Below, one piece after another: positions 8,305 to 18,824 of a stretch of 64,000 bases of DNA (its first letter is position 1; each line of letters opens with the position of its first letter). This DNA comes from Ardenticatenales bacterium (GTDB taxonomy: Bacteria; Chloroflexota; Anaerolineae; Promineifilales; Promineifilaceae): assembly GCA_020634515.1 (NCBI GenBank), contig JACKBL010000005.1, positions 310,001-374,000 of the forward strand, written 5' to 3'. The notes below the pieces were generated by a model. That model saw only the letters and a program-made list of their open reading frames with translations. It was not told the origin of the DNA and made no database searches. The position numbers were made by a program, and so were the translations under genes.

Positions 8305-11300
8305 ATGCCAAAAACAAGCAAAACGCTAAGACAACAACTTGATGATTGGGAGAGACGACTAAAAGAACATATTGGCGAAGGCGACATACTGTTGGGAGAA
8401 TTGGGCTTCAGGCGTCAGGATTTAGAACAAATCGGCCAGTTATTGGCAGACACGGAATTTTGGTATCTGCGCCAAAAACGTCGCTCAATCGAACAAACCT
8501 TACACCATGTTGATAACCAGTGGCCGCTAACCTATGCCCTCTTTCTAGTTTTGGAGGGCGTTTACAACTATGAAAGTGGCGACTATTGGGATGGTCCCAG
8601 CAAACAGCTTGGTTTACAAAGCATCCACACCTCAGCTTGCGGACAGTTGTTTCTGGAAGTCCTCGCTCAACACGATCTTCCCACCTTTGAACAAAGCGGC
8701 GGTCTTGCCTATGTGACGCCTATTTTGCTGCATGGCGGCATCCCTAATGATCTGTTGCCTGATTTCTTCGATTTTCTATGGCGCAATGAGAAAAGGCCGC
8801 ACAGCATTACCCTGGATACGAAGTCGCTGCTTCAACTTTGGCGACAGCAAACTGACGACTACTTCCGGTACTTATCCAAACCCGCTCAACGTTTTTTGAA
8901 GGATGGCGATCTGGTAGCCGAAGATTTGGTGGATCGCTGCCTCGATCTATTTGACACTGATTCTCCTGAAGAAACGGAAGTCCTCGTTGATTTACCCCAA
9001 CGAATTATCCACGCTTACTGGCATTGGCGCGACGAAAAAGGCATTCAAACGCACTCCACCACGCCCCGCATCCGTCTACAAAAGCCAATCCTTACCATCG
9101 CCCCCTATAATGCAGACATTGGTTTATACCTACCTCCGCAGCAATTTCCCAACCGGGCCACACCCAATCAACTTATATGGCGCCTTGTCGCTGACAACTA
9201 TCCAGAGCAAATTGTCAACTGTAACCCACAGCGTATTGAGGGCGGTAGCCAATTTCTCGCCGAACAGCCGCCCGCCATTCTGCCAGCCAAAGCGTATCAA
9301 CTTCATTTAGAAACGGCCGACAATACCCTGCAAATTTGGACGATACCCGCTTTCGGCGATCCCCCCATCCTCTTTTTTCTCCCCTATGACGACTATGAAG
9401 GCGACGCGCTTGTTGACCAGGAACGGTTCCGCCCCGGCGAACGCTGGTTGCTTTATCCAGAACAATACACCTGGAAAACAATCGGGAGGAGCCGCAAGTT
9501 GCACAATCTGCCGCGGCTAACGGGCGATTGGCATAGGTACAAGTTGGAACTATGGCAGCTTGCGCCGGGCGAAATGGTATTGCTAGACGGCGACGGCCGG
9601 GAACACCCCTTCGGCATCATTCACGAAACAGTACGTCCGCGCCCCCACTTTATTGGCGGCGATAGATTGCCCCTGCCCACTTCCGTCGCTGATTTTCCTC
9701 TGTACATTGGCCGTCCGCCTTCTATCGCCTTGTACACCAGCCAGCTCCATCGTTGGCGCCTATTAATACGCGCCGCCGGCGCGTCTCAACCAGGTGAACC
9801 CCGCTCATTCAAACTGTCGCGGCTCGCCTGTGAATCAGTAGAGAATGGCCTCCGCCTGGATTTGTCTCAACCGGAATTGCTGGGCGAAACGCCGTTCGGC
9901 AGATTTGAAATTGTCCTGCGCGGCCCATTAGGGCGCAGCCACCAACTTGGCCTACGTCTCATTCCCGCGCTAGCCGTTGCCGGTTTAGACCAACTTTATC
10001 TGGACAACGCCAACCAGATGGCCGAATACCAATTCACCTGCGGCGCGGCGACAACCATCCGCCAAAACCCGCCTCAGAGCGGCGTAGTGTTACAAGAAGC
10101 AGTCGCCAACGAGGAACATAGGCGCTACCGCCTCGAAGCGCAGCCTGACATTAAACGGCTCAATCTACAGTTGCGGCACGAAGGCGTCATCATCCCTCTG
10201 ACAATTCCCATTCGCCGCTTACGGTGGGGTTTGCAGCATGGTCAAGAGAAAGCCGTTTTCTGGCAAACAGAGCCGTCAGCTATTTACCCCGGCAGCTTAC
10301 AAAACGCCGCGCTCTGGGTGGATATACCGGTCACAAAAGAAAACCCGCTGCGTGTTGGCTGGCAGTTAATTGACAGCGCGGGCGAAATTTGGCGGGAATT
10401 GCCGCCCCACGATCAGCCAGTGCAGCATCAACTCCAATGGCCGCTCAATGAATTAACGGCCGTCTGGCGCGAGCGGCAGGAAACATTATGCTGGCAACTG
10501 CTCATTCAAAAGCCAGAGGTTGATGATCCGCTTATTATTCCCGCTTTTTTCCTCTTGCCCACATTAGATTTTGGAGTCCTGAATTACGATTGGCAAACCA
10601 GCGACAACCATACGCGGCTGACCCTACTATGGGAACATTCGCGGCCGGGGAGTTATCAATTACAGCTATGGTCGCTAGATCGCCCTTGGGTTAAGGAGCC
10701 ATTGCGCCTGCGGCTGCCAGAAACAAACGATACGCTGGTCGAATGGCAGTTGACAACAAAGGAACTGCCAGCCGAAGCATATCTGGCAGAATTGATTGCG
10801 TACAACCCCTGGCAAAGCAGCCAGCCGCAGCGTCCCCAATCTCGAGCGCCGAACAGCCTGCTGATCAAACCGTCCGACCTGAGCCAACATTATGCTGAAA
10901 TTACCCGCTTGCGCGATAGGGGAGAAGCCTCTATTGAGCAGCTATTGGCTCTGATTGCTCACCAGTTTTACAATAATCAACAACATGAAATGCACCAGAC
11001 CAACAAAGCTATTGCCGACCAAAAAGAAGTGCTCTCGCTAACTTGGTTAATCCGCTGGCTTGAACTGGCCGTCACTCTAAACAAGAATGCGTATACTTTA
11101 GCCCAAATCAGGGCATTTGACCCGGCCATCATTGATCGCCTGGCGAAACAATCTTGGTCAGACGACGAACTAGACGCTTACTTTAACCACTTGCCAAATA
11201 ACAAACTCAGCGAAAAAGTGTACACCTGGATAATTCAGTCTGGTATACGACAGCCGCGTCGCCACTGTCTGGTCACGCTTTGTCGCTCAGCAACAGACAC

Positions 11301-11910
11301 GCCAGAGCGGAAAAAAGCTATGCTAACAGCCATCCACGCCATTTTGGAAGATGTAGGCGACGGGGCGCTGCTCTTGCGCGAAGCGGTTGATCTGTTGACG
11401 CCCAACGCGCTGACAGCGGCTAATTGGCTGGCGCAAAATGGTGGACTGGACGCCGCTGAGATACTTCACGAACTAACTGTTCGCGCCCATTTACTCCCCA
11501 ACTGGATTGCGCCCAAAGTCCAGATTAAAACCAATCTGGGCATTATCCGCGTAGTAAAATTGCGCCATCGTGCGAGCAACGAAATTCGCTTTTGCGCTTC
11601 CCTGAACGACAATTGCTACGCTGAGGGAGAATTGCTAACAAAGCCAACGTCCGTTCCTATTCGCCTGGATTTACGCAACAAACAACTCCGCTTTACCCGA
11701 ACGGAGCCATACCAGTGCCGGCATTGCCACCAACTATTCACCAGCCTGGCCGATTGCAGCCAACATCATGAAGCGGATCACGCCAAGCAGCCGCCAGCGC
11801 GAAAGCGGTTAAAACGAGACTGTTCTATATCTTTATTGGCTATCGCTTTGCCAGTGGACGACCCAGCAACAACCTTGAGGAGGCGACCGAATGAAATTGC
11901 ACCCAATTAA
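8305..11910 (+). CDS. Large protein of unknown function, partner of a DUF1998 helicase (DruH-like candidate)
   Basis: The 1201-residue protein has no domain I can name with certainty. Its middle part (about 250-850) is beta-rich with recurring Trp-containing strands. The region from about 860 to 1090 looks helical. Near residues 1137-1160 there is one C2H2 zinc finger, with CRHC, a 12-residue spacer, then HHEADH. A GGGAGAG site lies upstream. Its last 20 bases overlap the start of the helicase gene, indicating translational coupling. By size and partner it resembles DruH of type III Druantia defence systems, but this is inference from architecture, not a sequence match. Base composition is AT-richer than the surrounding genes, and the 202 bp upstream hold no gene. 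Confidence 0.6.
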   Translation: MPKTSKTLRQQLDDWERRLKEHIGEGDILLGELGFRRQDLEQIGQLLADTEFWYLRQKRRSIEQTLHHVDNQWPLTYALFLVLEGVYNYESGDYWDGPSKQLGLQSIHTSACGQLFLEVLAQHDLPTFEQSGGLAYVTPILLHGGIPNDLLPDFFDFLWRNEKRPHSITLDTKSLLQLWRQQTDDYFRYLSKPAQRFLKDGDLVAEDLVDRCLDLFDTDSPEETEVLVDLPQRIIHAYWHWRDEKGIQTHSTTPRIRLQKPILTIAPYNADIGLYLPPQQFPNRATPNQLIWRLVADNYPEQIVNCNPQRIEGGSQFLAEQPPAILPAKAYQLHLETADNTLQIWTIPAFGDPPILFFLPYDDYEGDALVDQERFRPGERWLLYPEQYTWKTIGRSRKLHNLPRLTGDWHRYKLELWQLAPGEMVLLDGDGREHPFGIIHETVRPRPHFIGGDRLPLPTSVADFPLYIGRPPSIALYTSQLHRWRLLIRAAGASQPGEPRSFKLSRLACESVENGLRLDLSQPELLGETPFGRFEIVLRGPLGRSHQLGLRLIPALAVAGLDQLYLDNANQMAEYQFTCGAATTIRQNPPQSGVVLQEAVANEEHRRYRLEAQPDIKRLNLQLRHEGVIIPLTIPIRRLRWGLQHGQEKAVFWQTEPSAIYPGSLQNAALWVDIPVTKENPLRVGWQLIDSAGEIWRELPPHDQPVQHQLQWPLNELTAVWRERQETLCWQLLIQKPEVDDPLIIPAFFLLPTLDFGVLNYDWQTSDNHTRLTLLWEHSRPGSYQLQLWSLDRPWVKEPLRLRLPETNDTLVEWQLTTKELPAEAYLAELIAYNPWQSSQPQRPQSRAPNSLLIKPSDLSQHYAEITRLRDRGEASIEQLLALIAHQFYNNQQHEMHQTNKAIADQKEVLSLTWLIRWLELAVTLNKNAYTLAQIRAFDPAIIDRLAKQSWSDDELDAYFNHLPNNKLSEKVYTWIIQSGIRQPRRHCLVTLCRSATDTPERKKAMLTAIHAILEDVGDGALLLREAVDLLTPNALTAANWLAQNGGLDAAEILHELTVRAHLLPNWIAPKVQIKTNLGIIRVVKLRHRASNEIRFCASLNDNCYAEGELLTKPTSVPIRLDLRNKQLRFTRTEPYQCRHCHQLFTSLADCSQHHEADHAKQPPARKRLKRDCSISLLAIALPVDDPATTLRRRPNEIAPN

Positions 11911-14900
11911 CACCACTCGGAAGATTAGCGAAGCGTATCAACGCTATCTCAAGACAATCTACCCTTTTCGGGATGAAAGCCTCCGGCGAATTTTCTGGGC
12001 AAAACTGGCTGAACCGGAGCGGCTGGTCAAAGGCCCATTGCTGGAAGCTTCGCCCCCCTTTAGAACGGGGAAGTCATTGGCCGATCTCGTCAACGAGGCT
12101 GTTTTGCACCCCAGTTTTCAACGATTGTGTCGGCCTGGGACATTGCCTTATGAACGGCCGTTATACGTTCACCAGGAAAAAGCAGTTCGGAATGTGGTTA
12201 AAAACGGCCGTAATCTCATCGTCGCCACGGGCACCGGGTCGGGTAAAACGGAGAGCTTCCTCATCCCCATTTTTGAGTACCTGCTGCGCGAAGAAGAAGC
12301 TGGTACGCTCGGTCAGCCCGGCGTCCGCGCCTTGCTGCTTTACCCCATGAACGCCCTGGCAAACGACCAGTTAAAACGGCTGCGTGAACTGCTGAACAAC
12401 TATCCGGCGATTACTTACGGCCGTTATATTGGCGAAACTGTTGACCAACGCAGTAAAGCGCTGCAAGAATATCGGGAAGAATGGCATGGCAAGCCGGCAG
12501 TCAACGAGTTGATTTCCCGCGAGGAAATGCGCGGCAAGCCGCCCCACATCCTCTTAACCAACTATGCCATGCTGGAATATCTACTGCTGCGGCCGCAAGA
12601 CACCGAACTTTTCGATGGTGACACTGGTAAGCATTGGCGCTTTATCGTGGTGGACGAAGCCCACGTTTACAACGGGGCCAGCGGCATTGAAGTCGCCATG
12701 CTGCTGCGCCGTCTCAAAGATCGCATCGTCCAAAGCGAAAAAGGACGTTTGACCTGTATCGCCACCTCCGCCACATTGGGCGAAGGGCGCAAAGATTTTC
12801 CCCAGGCGGCCAGATTTGCCCAAAACCTCTTTGACGAAGAATTTACTGCTAACGATGTGTTTGAGGCAGAGCGACTGGATGTTAGTGAATTAGGCGCCGT
12901 TTGGGGCAGCGGCACGACCAGGCTATACGCTGAACTGAACAGACTATTCTACAACGGTGCAACGCCCTCCCCCAAAGCTGTGGCTGATTGCGCTGCTCAA
13001 TATGCGGTTCCGACGGCCGTGTTGCAGAATATTCGTCAAAGCGGCGGGGCAAACCGTGCCTTGTACGCTCTCTTAAAGGGAGACTGGAACATTCATCAAC
13101 TACAAACTGAGCTAAAAAAAGAGCCGGATTTACTTCCCCAGGTCGCTGGTAAAATCTTCACCGATCTTTCGCTGGATGACGCCCAAGAAGGGTTAATTGA
13201 TCTGATCAACCTGGCAGTTCGCGCCCGGCCAGACGGCAACAGCCTGCCCCTTATTCCCGCCCGTTATCATCTCTTTGCCCGCGCTTTAGAAGGGGCGTTT
13301 GTTTGCCTCAATCGCGCCAAACACAACGATAGCCAACCCCGTCTCTTTCTCAATCGGCATGAAATTTGCCCTGATTGCAAAAGCCGGGTCTTTGAAATTG
13401 CCACTTGCGCCCGCTGCGGCATCGCCTACATTGTGGCCGAAAAGAAAACAGAGGACAACAATGGGCGACGAGCGGAACATCTGCACATTCCCAAAGGTGG
13501 ACGTGGAAGCGAAGGACAGTCTCTGCTCTACTATATCCTTAGCGACGATCTACCTGCGCCAGATGAAGACGAGTTAGACGAAGAAGCGGTAGATACGGAA
13601 TGGCTCAGGCATACGCTCTGTATCAACTGCGGGCAAATTGTTCAGGACGGCGAGACGTTAAGCTGTTCCTGTCAACAGACCATAACGCTGCGTAAAACAG
13701 ATTTCGATGGCACAGATCAAGAGAAAGTCTACTGCCGCCAGTGCGCCACCCGTGCGCGGGGCGGTGGCGTTTACCGCTTCCTCACTGGACAAGACGCCCC
13801 GGTCAGTGTTCTAGCAACTGCCTTGTACAGCGAAATTCCCGAAGGTAAAGATAGCTTCGCCCACGACAAGCCTGGACAGGGGCGCAAACTGCTCATCTTT
13901 GCCGATAGCCGTCAGGATGCTGCCTTTTTCGCACCTTATCTGGAACGCACCTATACCAACATTTTACGCCGTCGTTTACTTCATGCAGCCTTAGGCCAAG
14001 ACCGCGCCGCCCAACGAGGACAGCTGACGCTGGATGATGTCGCTGAACGATTGCGCGAACAAGCAGAACGTGCTGGTCTCTTTCCATCCCGGTTTAGCAA
14101 TGACCAAAAAATGCGGCAAATGTGTACCTGGCTCATGCAAGAATTAGCACCTACAGATCGCAATCAAAGTTTGGAAGGCTTGGGGATGTTACAACTACGC
14201 TTGAGATGGCCACATGGCTGGCAAGCGCCCCAGCCTTTGTTAGAACCACCCTGGAGCTTATCAGCGCCGGAAGTTGAAGTCCTGTTGCGTTTATTGCTGG
14301 ACACTATCCGGCGCGGAAGGGCCTTTCGCTTTCCGCCCCAAGTTGATCCCCAAGATGAAATTTTTGCGCCACGTAACGTACAACATTACTTTACCGGGCA
14401 ATTACATAGTGGCGAAAAGCTGCCCAGATATATCCTGCGCTGGTTGCCAGGACGAGGATCAAACGGCCGTCTCAACATCCTCGACAAAATCCTTGCCAGA
14501 CAAGCCCCGGAACTGCCTCTAACTGATCGTCGCCGCCTGATCAAAGAAACCCTAAACACCTTATGGGAGAATCATTTTGCGCCAATAGACAGTGTGTGGC
14601 GGCGCAGCGGTTATTTCCTGCCTGAAAACCTTCCCCGGCGACGCGGCGTCGGTTATCTTTTAGACTACGCCTTCTGGGAATGGGCGCCGTTCCAAGAAGA
14701 TACACTGCTCTGGCAGTGCAACCAGTGCCGCAATGTCAGCCATATCTGCGTCCACAACATTTGTCCCACCTACGGTTGTGGAGGCGAGTTGCAACCGACA
14801 ACCATTGTCGAGCTAAAGCGCAATGATAATCATTACCGCAATCTGTATGAAACATTGAATCCCGCCGACATTGCCGTTGAAGAACATACGGCTCAATGGA

Positions 14901-16843
14901 CGGCCAAAGAAGCCCGTAATATCCAGAACAAGTTTGTGCGCGGTGACGTCAACGTGCTGTCCTGCTCAACCACCTTTGAATTAGGCGTAGATGTGGGCGA
15001 TTTGCAGGCGGTGATGATGCGAAATGTGCCGCCTGCCACTGCCAATTACGTCCAGCGAGCCGGTCGCGCCGGTCGGCGCACCGATTCGGCCGCTTTCGCC
15101 CTCACCTTTGCCCAACGCCGCTCCCATGATCTTGCCCATTACGAAAGACCAAAAGGGATCGTAGCCGGAAAAATTCCCACGCCTTCCGTCGCCATCCGCA
15201 ACCCCAAAATCGCGCAACGGCACATGCACTCCGTTTTGATCGCCGCCTTCTTCCGATGGTGTAGGGATGAACACGGCCGTTTCCGCGAACGGCGCGAAAT
15301 GCGCGTAGGGACATTCTTTACATCAATGGGCAATCTTGAAACCGGACAAGAGTTATTCCATCAATACCTTGCATTACAACCAGAAGATGTGAAGCAGGCT
15401 CTACTACGCATTGTTCCTGTCGAGTTACAGTCTGAACTAGGTGTGGAAGATTGGAATTGGTTGGCTAAACTGCGAGAGGTATTTGATTTGGCTGCACAAA
15501 AGGTATTAGATAGTTTGCAGTATTATGAGGAAAAATATCAAGAGGCAGTCCGAGAGCGAAAACGATCAGATTACCTCTTGAAAACAATTAAAACCATTTC
15601 TGATCGAGATTTGATTAACTTCTTCGGCCAACACAATGTACTACCTAAATATGGTTTTCCAGTGGATGTCGTTGATTTCATTACCGACTATGTAAATGAT
15701 AATGATGTGGCGCAACAAGTAGAATTGCAGCGCGATCTACGTATGGCAATCTCTGAATTTGCCCCAGGTTCTAAACTAGTGGCGGCCAAGAAGGTTTGGA
15801 CTGGCGGCGGCCTTTACTTACCAGCCCACAAGCGGTGGGAATCCTTTGCTTTCGCAATCTGTATCAATCCGTCGTGCAAAAGATTTAACTTACAAATCGG
15901 CTCCGCTCCCGTGACGCAGTGTCAATGCGGCCAAGCTCTTCCCTCGAACAAATGCAGAGTAAGCGGTATCATGATCAAACCAGAGTTTGGCTTTATAGCT
16001 GATCGTGATGTAAGTGATCCGGGGGAATCAAGGCCGCCCAGAAGTTACGCCTCACGTGTCTATTTCCAAGACTACGCTCAAGACGTGGCCGTTAATGCGC
16101 CTGAAACCGAACATCAAGAAGATGTGCGGTCCCACCCGGAATTAACCAAAGCCAATATTGCCGTCGCCACCCGCTACTCCCGCTATGGGCAACTAGTTTT
16201 GGTCAATCATGGGCCGGAGGGATGGGGTTTCCATATCTGCCCCATGTGCGGCTACGGCCATCCTATCCCGGACGCCGCCATGCAGTCGCCTGCCCCCACG
16301 CTAGGCAGTCGCCGAGGCAGAGGCCGTCAGCGGCCGCAACAGTCGCTTAAACACAAAAATCCGCGAACCGGTCGGGATTGCCCGGACGATAATCCCATGC
16401 AACGACGGTTAGGCCACTCGTTCATTACCGACGTCTTAGAAATTCGGCTAACCGGCCTGCTACCCATGCAACATCATATGCCGGTAAATCAGGACGAAAA
16501 AGACCTATGGTACACCCTGCTATATGCCTTCCTGGAGGGCGCGAGCCGGGCATTGAGCATCCGCCGCGACGATCTAAACGGCACTGCTTATTATTACCAG
16601 CCGGACATCCCGCCAGCCTTGATTTTGTATGATGACGTGCCAGGCGGAGCGGGGCACGTGCGCCGCATTAACGAAGCGTTGCCGGCAGTCTTCCAGGCCG
16701 CTTACGACCATGTGAACAGTTGCGAATGCGGCCCGGAAACCGCCTGCCATCAATGTCTTTGGAATTTCTACAACCAACCTCTCCACGAAAAGCTAGCGCG
16801 TGGTTTGGCGGTTGATTTCTTAAAGCAATCGCTGGAGCGATAA
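11891..16843 (+). CDS. DEAD/DEAH-box helicase with C-terminal DUF1998 domain (DruE-like candidate)
   Basis: The 1650-residue protein has a superfamily 2 helicase core. A YVHQEKAV Q-motif is near residue 95, Walker A is ATGTGSGKT (112-120), DEAH is at 255-258, and ATSATLGEG is near 293. The C-terminal RecA lobe holds TTFELGVDVG and QRAGRAGRR near 1025-1060. Cys-rich zinc-ribbon segments occur near 491-510 and elsewhere. A DUF1998-type end has LILYDDVPGGAGHV and the CECG...CHQCLW cysteines (about 1575-1640). COG1205-like helicases of this type occur in DISARM and Druantia anti-phage systems. GAGGAGG precedes the ATG. Together with the upstream 1201-residue gene it forms a two-gene module most like type III Druantia; a distinct, unnamed system is possible. 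Confidence 0.8.
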   Translation: MKLHPINTTRKISEAYQRYLKTIYPFRDESLRRIFWAKLAEPERLVKGPLLEASPPFRTGKSLADLVNEAVLHPSFQRLCRPGTLPYERPLYVHQEKAVRNVVKNGRNLIVATGTGSGKTESFLIPIFEYLLREEEAGTLGQPGVRALLLYPMNALANDQLKRLRELLNNYPAITYGRYIGETVDQRSKALQEYREEWHGKPAVNELISREEMRGKPPHILLTNYAMLEYLLLRPQDTELFDGDTGKHWRFIVVDEAHVYNGASGIEVAMLLRRLKDRIVQSEKGRLTCIATSATLGEGRKDFPQAARFAQNLFDEEFTANDVFEAERLDVSELGAVWGSGTTRLYAELNRLFYNGATPSPKAVADCAAQYAVPTAVLQNIRQSGGANRALYALLKGDWNIHQLQTELKKEPDLLPQVAGKIFTDLSLDDAQEGLIDLINLAVRARPDGNSLPLIPARYHLFARALEGAFVCLNRAKHNDSQPRLFLNRHEICPDCKSRVFEIATCARCGIAYIVAEKKTEDNNGRRAEHLHIPKGGRGSEGQSLLYYILSDDLPAPDEDELDEEAVDTEWLRHTLCINCGQIVQDGETLSCSCQQTITLRKTDFDGTDQEKVYCRQCATRARGGGVYRFLTGQDAPVSVLATALYSEIPEGKDSFAHDKPGQGRKLLIFADSRQDAAFFAPYLERTYTNILRRRLLHAALGQDRAAQRGQLTLDDVAERLREQAERAGLFPSRFSNDQKMRQMCTWLMQELAPTDRNQSLEGLGMLQLRLRWPHGWQAPQPLLEPPWSLSAPEVEVLLRLLLDTIRRGRAFRFPPQVDPQDEIFAPRNVQHYFTGQLHSGEKLPRYILRWLPGRGSNGRLNILDKILARQAPELPLTDRRRLIKETLNTLWENHFAPIDSVWRRSGYFLPENLPRRRGVGYLLDYAFWEWAPFQEDTLLWQCNQCRNVSHICVHNICPTYGCGGELQPTTIVELKRNDNHYRNLYETLNPADIAVEEHTAQWTAKEARNIQNKFVRGDVNVLSCSTTFELGVDVGDLQAVMMRNVPPATANYVQRAGRAGRRTDSAAFALTFAQRRSHDLAHYERPKGIVAGKIPTPSVAIRNPKIAQRHMHSVLIAAFFRWCRDEHGRFRERREMRVGTFFTSMGNLETGQELFHQYLALQPEDVKQALLRIVPVELQSELGVEDWNWLAKLREVFDLAAQKVLDSLQYYEEKYQEAVRERKRSDYLLKTIKTISDRDLINFFGQHNVLPKYGFPVDVVDFITDYVNDNDVAQQVELQRDLRMAISEFAPGSKLVAAKKVWTGGGLYLPAHKRWESFAFAICINPSCKRFNLQIGSAPVTQCQCGQALPSNKCRVSGIMIKPEFGFIADRDVSDPGESRPPRSYASRVYFQDYAQDVAVNAPETEHQEDVRSHPELTKANIAVATRYSRYGQLVLVNHGPEGWGFHICPMCGYGHPIPDAAMQSPAPTLGSRRGRGRQRPQQSLKHKNPRTGRDCPDDNPMQRRLGHSFITDVLEIRLTGLLPMQHHMPVNQDEKDLWYTLLYAFLEGASRALSIRRDDLNGTAYYYQPDIPPALILYDDVPGGAGHVRRINEALPAVFQAAYDHVNSCECGPETACHQCLWNFYNQPLHEKLARGLAVDFLKQSLER

Positions 16844-16844
16844 A

Positions 16845-17141
16845 ATGGCTAAGATGTTTCCTTCCATAATCAGCCCGGATGTCGCTAGCCAGGCTGAAAA
16901 AACGCTGTACTACTTGTTCAGTAGCCATTTGCCTAACGACTACATGGTTTTCCACTCTGTCGCCTGGCAGTCGCGCAGCGAAATTTATGGCACTCGTGAC
17001 GGGGAAGCTGATTTTGTCATCATTCATCCCCGTTTAGGTATTCTCGTCTTGGATGTCAAAGGCGGCGTTAATAATTATGGTGGCGAGAATGACATCTGGC
17101 TGCAAAGGGGTCACATTACTGTAAAACCTTACCACGTATAA
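16845..17141 (+). pseudogene. NERD nuclease-domain protein, truncated
   Basis: The 98-residue product begins one base after the helicase stop and reads like the N-terminus of NERD-domain nucleases. It has an AEKTLYYLF helix, VFHSVAWQSR and the catalytic-core block GEADFVIIHPRLGILVLDVKGG-like segment with its Asp and Lys residues. Full NERD proteins of this kind usually continue into a helicase of several hundred residues. Here the frame ends after VKPYHV and the next gene is on the opposite strand 15 bases away. The gene has probably lost its 3' part at the island boundary; a small stand-alone NERD protein is the alternative. Confidence 0.65.
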
Positions 17142-17156
17142 ACCAGAAATTTGGCG

Positions 17157-17813
17157 TTAGACTTGCTCCAGCAATTGGCGGAGGGTTTGCAGGTTTTGGG
17201 TTTCGTCAAAAATAGCGCGGGCGGGGATGGCGAAGCCGGGGATGGTGGGGCTGCGCAGAAGAGCGTCTTTTACTTTGACGGCCAGTTTATATTGCCCTTC
17301 TTCCAGCAGGTATTGCTCGACTGTTTCCGCCTCCGGGTCAACGATCCAATACTCGGTGACGCCGTGAGCGGCATAATCTTCAAACTTGATGCCGCGATCC
17401 CGTGCTTCGGTGCTTTCAGATAGGATTTCCACTGCCAGATCCGGCGCAGGAAAGCGCATCTGGTGACGTGTGAACAACCTGGCCTTCTCCACATTGAAGA
17501 AGCATACATCTGGCTCATAGTCGTTGCGGGACAGGGAAATGAGCAGCTTCTCATGCCCCACATAGCCTGACTGGCGCGAACGAACGTAGCTACCCATGAG
17601 GGTAGCTAACAACTGGCTTACTCGATCATGTTGCATTTTGACGGGTGAATGGAAGACAATCTCGCCGTTGATGAATTCGGCTTTGTCTTCATCGGTGATG
17701 GTCTGGTAAAAGTGTTCCCGCTTCCGCTGCTCGACCTTGAAAGCCTCTTGCAACTGGCGCAAATAGTGTGGGAATCGTGGTGAGTTTAAAATTGGGTCTA
17801 AAACCGTGGCCAT
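17157..17813 (-). CDS. Uma2-family (DUF820) putative endonuclease
   Basis: The 218-residue product belongs to the Uma2 group of PD-(D/E)XK-fold proteins, which are common in multiple copies in Chloroflexota and cyanobacteria and whose cellular role is uncertain. The core motif is visible as EPDVCFF, then PDLAVEILSES followed by DRGIKFEDYAAHGVTEYWIVDP. The start at 17813 (MATVLDPIL) fits the family and has CGGAG upstream; the open frame could begin at 17873. It is convergent with the truncated NERD gene, so it marks the right side of the island and may belong to the host. Confidence 0.85.
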   Translation of the reverse strand: MATVLDPILNSPRFPHYLRQLQEAFKVEQRKREHFYQTITDEDKAEFINGEIVFHSPVKMQHDRVSQLLATLMGSYVRSRQSGYVGHEKLLISLSRNDYEPDVCFFNVEKARLFTRHQMRFPAPDLAVEILSESTEARDRGIKFEDYAAHGVTEYWIVDPEAETVEQYLLEEGQYKLAVKVKDALLRSPTIPGFAIPARAIFDETQNLQTLRQLLEQV

Positions 17814-18053
17814 ATCGCTTGACTCCGGTGAAGGAATGAGGGATGAAGTATGATGGGTCTGACGTGGAAACATGTTGAGGTTTGTCGGTGGGCATGCCCG
17901 ATCAGATAGGGAATAGACGGGAATGCGCTGTTGCTACCATGTTTCCATTATAAATCATTTGTGCGTTGGTGGCATGAAAATGTGGCGGAATGTTAGGCCA
18001 ATGCCGGCATCCTCCGCTATAATCCCTCCCACATCAAACAAAGGCTCGCACCC

Positions 18054-18776
18054 ATGACCCGACCCGACAACCGCCAACCAGACGAACTGCGCCCCATCAC
18101 CTTCACCCCCGGCTACACCCGTTGGGCCGAAGGCTCCGTCCTCGCCTGCTGCGGCAACACGCAGGTGCTGTGCAACGTGACCATTGAGAACCAGCTTCCC
18201 CCCTGGCTGCGCGGCGCGAACCCCGCGCAAGGATGGCTCACGGCGGAGTACGCCATGCTGCCCCGCAGCACGCACCAACGCACGCAGCGCGAACAACGCT
18301 GGCCCAAAGGCCGCACGCAGGAGATCTCCCGCCTCATCGGGCGCAGCCTGCGCATGGCCCTTGACCTGTCACAGTTGGGCGAGCGCACGCTGATGGTGGA
18401 TTGCGATGTGCTACAGGCGGACGGCGGCACGCGCACGACGGCCATCAACGGCGGTTGGGTAGCGGTGCAATTGGCGCTGCGCCCACTGGTGGCGGCGGGA
18501 ACCATCCCCGAGGCTGTTTTTCGGCATCAGATTGCGGCGATCAGTGCCGGCATTTTCCAAAACACCCCCCTCCTCGACCTCGCCTACGCCGAAGACACCG
18601 CCGCCGACGTAGACATCAACCTCGTCATGACCGGCGGCGGCCACATCATCGAAATCCAGGGAACCGCCGAACACGCCCCCATCCTCCGCCCCGACCTGGA
18701 TCGCCTCCTCGACCTCGCCGCCCGTGGCATCACCCAAATCCTCCCCCGCCAACGCCGTGCCCTCAACCCATCCTAA
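18054..18776 (+). CDS. rph: Ribonuclease PH
   Basis: The 240-residue protein is a phosphate-dependent 3'-5' exoribonuclease that trims tRNA 3' ends. Characteristic blocks are present: TPGYTRWAEGSVLACCGNTQVLC near the start, LTAEYAMLPRSTHQRTQRE, GRTQEISRLIGRSLR, DCDVLQADGGTRTTAINGG and DINLVMTGGGHIIEIQGTAE. The length matches the family. It is followed 48 bp downstream by an M20 amidohydrolase on the same strand, with a short run of CCCGTT-like repeats between. Confidence 0.96.
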   Translation: MTRPDNRQPDELRPITFTPGYTRWAEGSVLACCGNTQVLCNVTIENQLPPWLRGANPAQGWLTAEYAMLPRSTHQRTQREQRWPKGRTQEISRLIGRSLRMALDLSQLGERTLMVDCDVLQADGGTRTTAINGGWVAVQLALRPLVAAGTIPEAVFRHQIAAISAGIFQNTPLLDLAYAEDTAADVDINLVMTGGGHIIEIQGTAEHAPILRPDLDRLLDLAARGITQILPRQRRALNPS

Positions 18777-18824
18777 CGCCCCGTTTCCCGTTCCCCGTTC
18801 CCCGTTTTCCGTTGATGATTGCCC

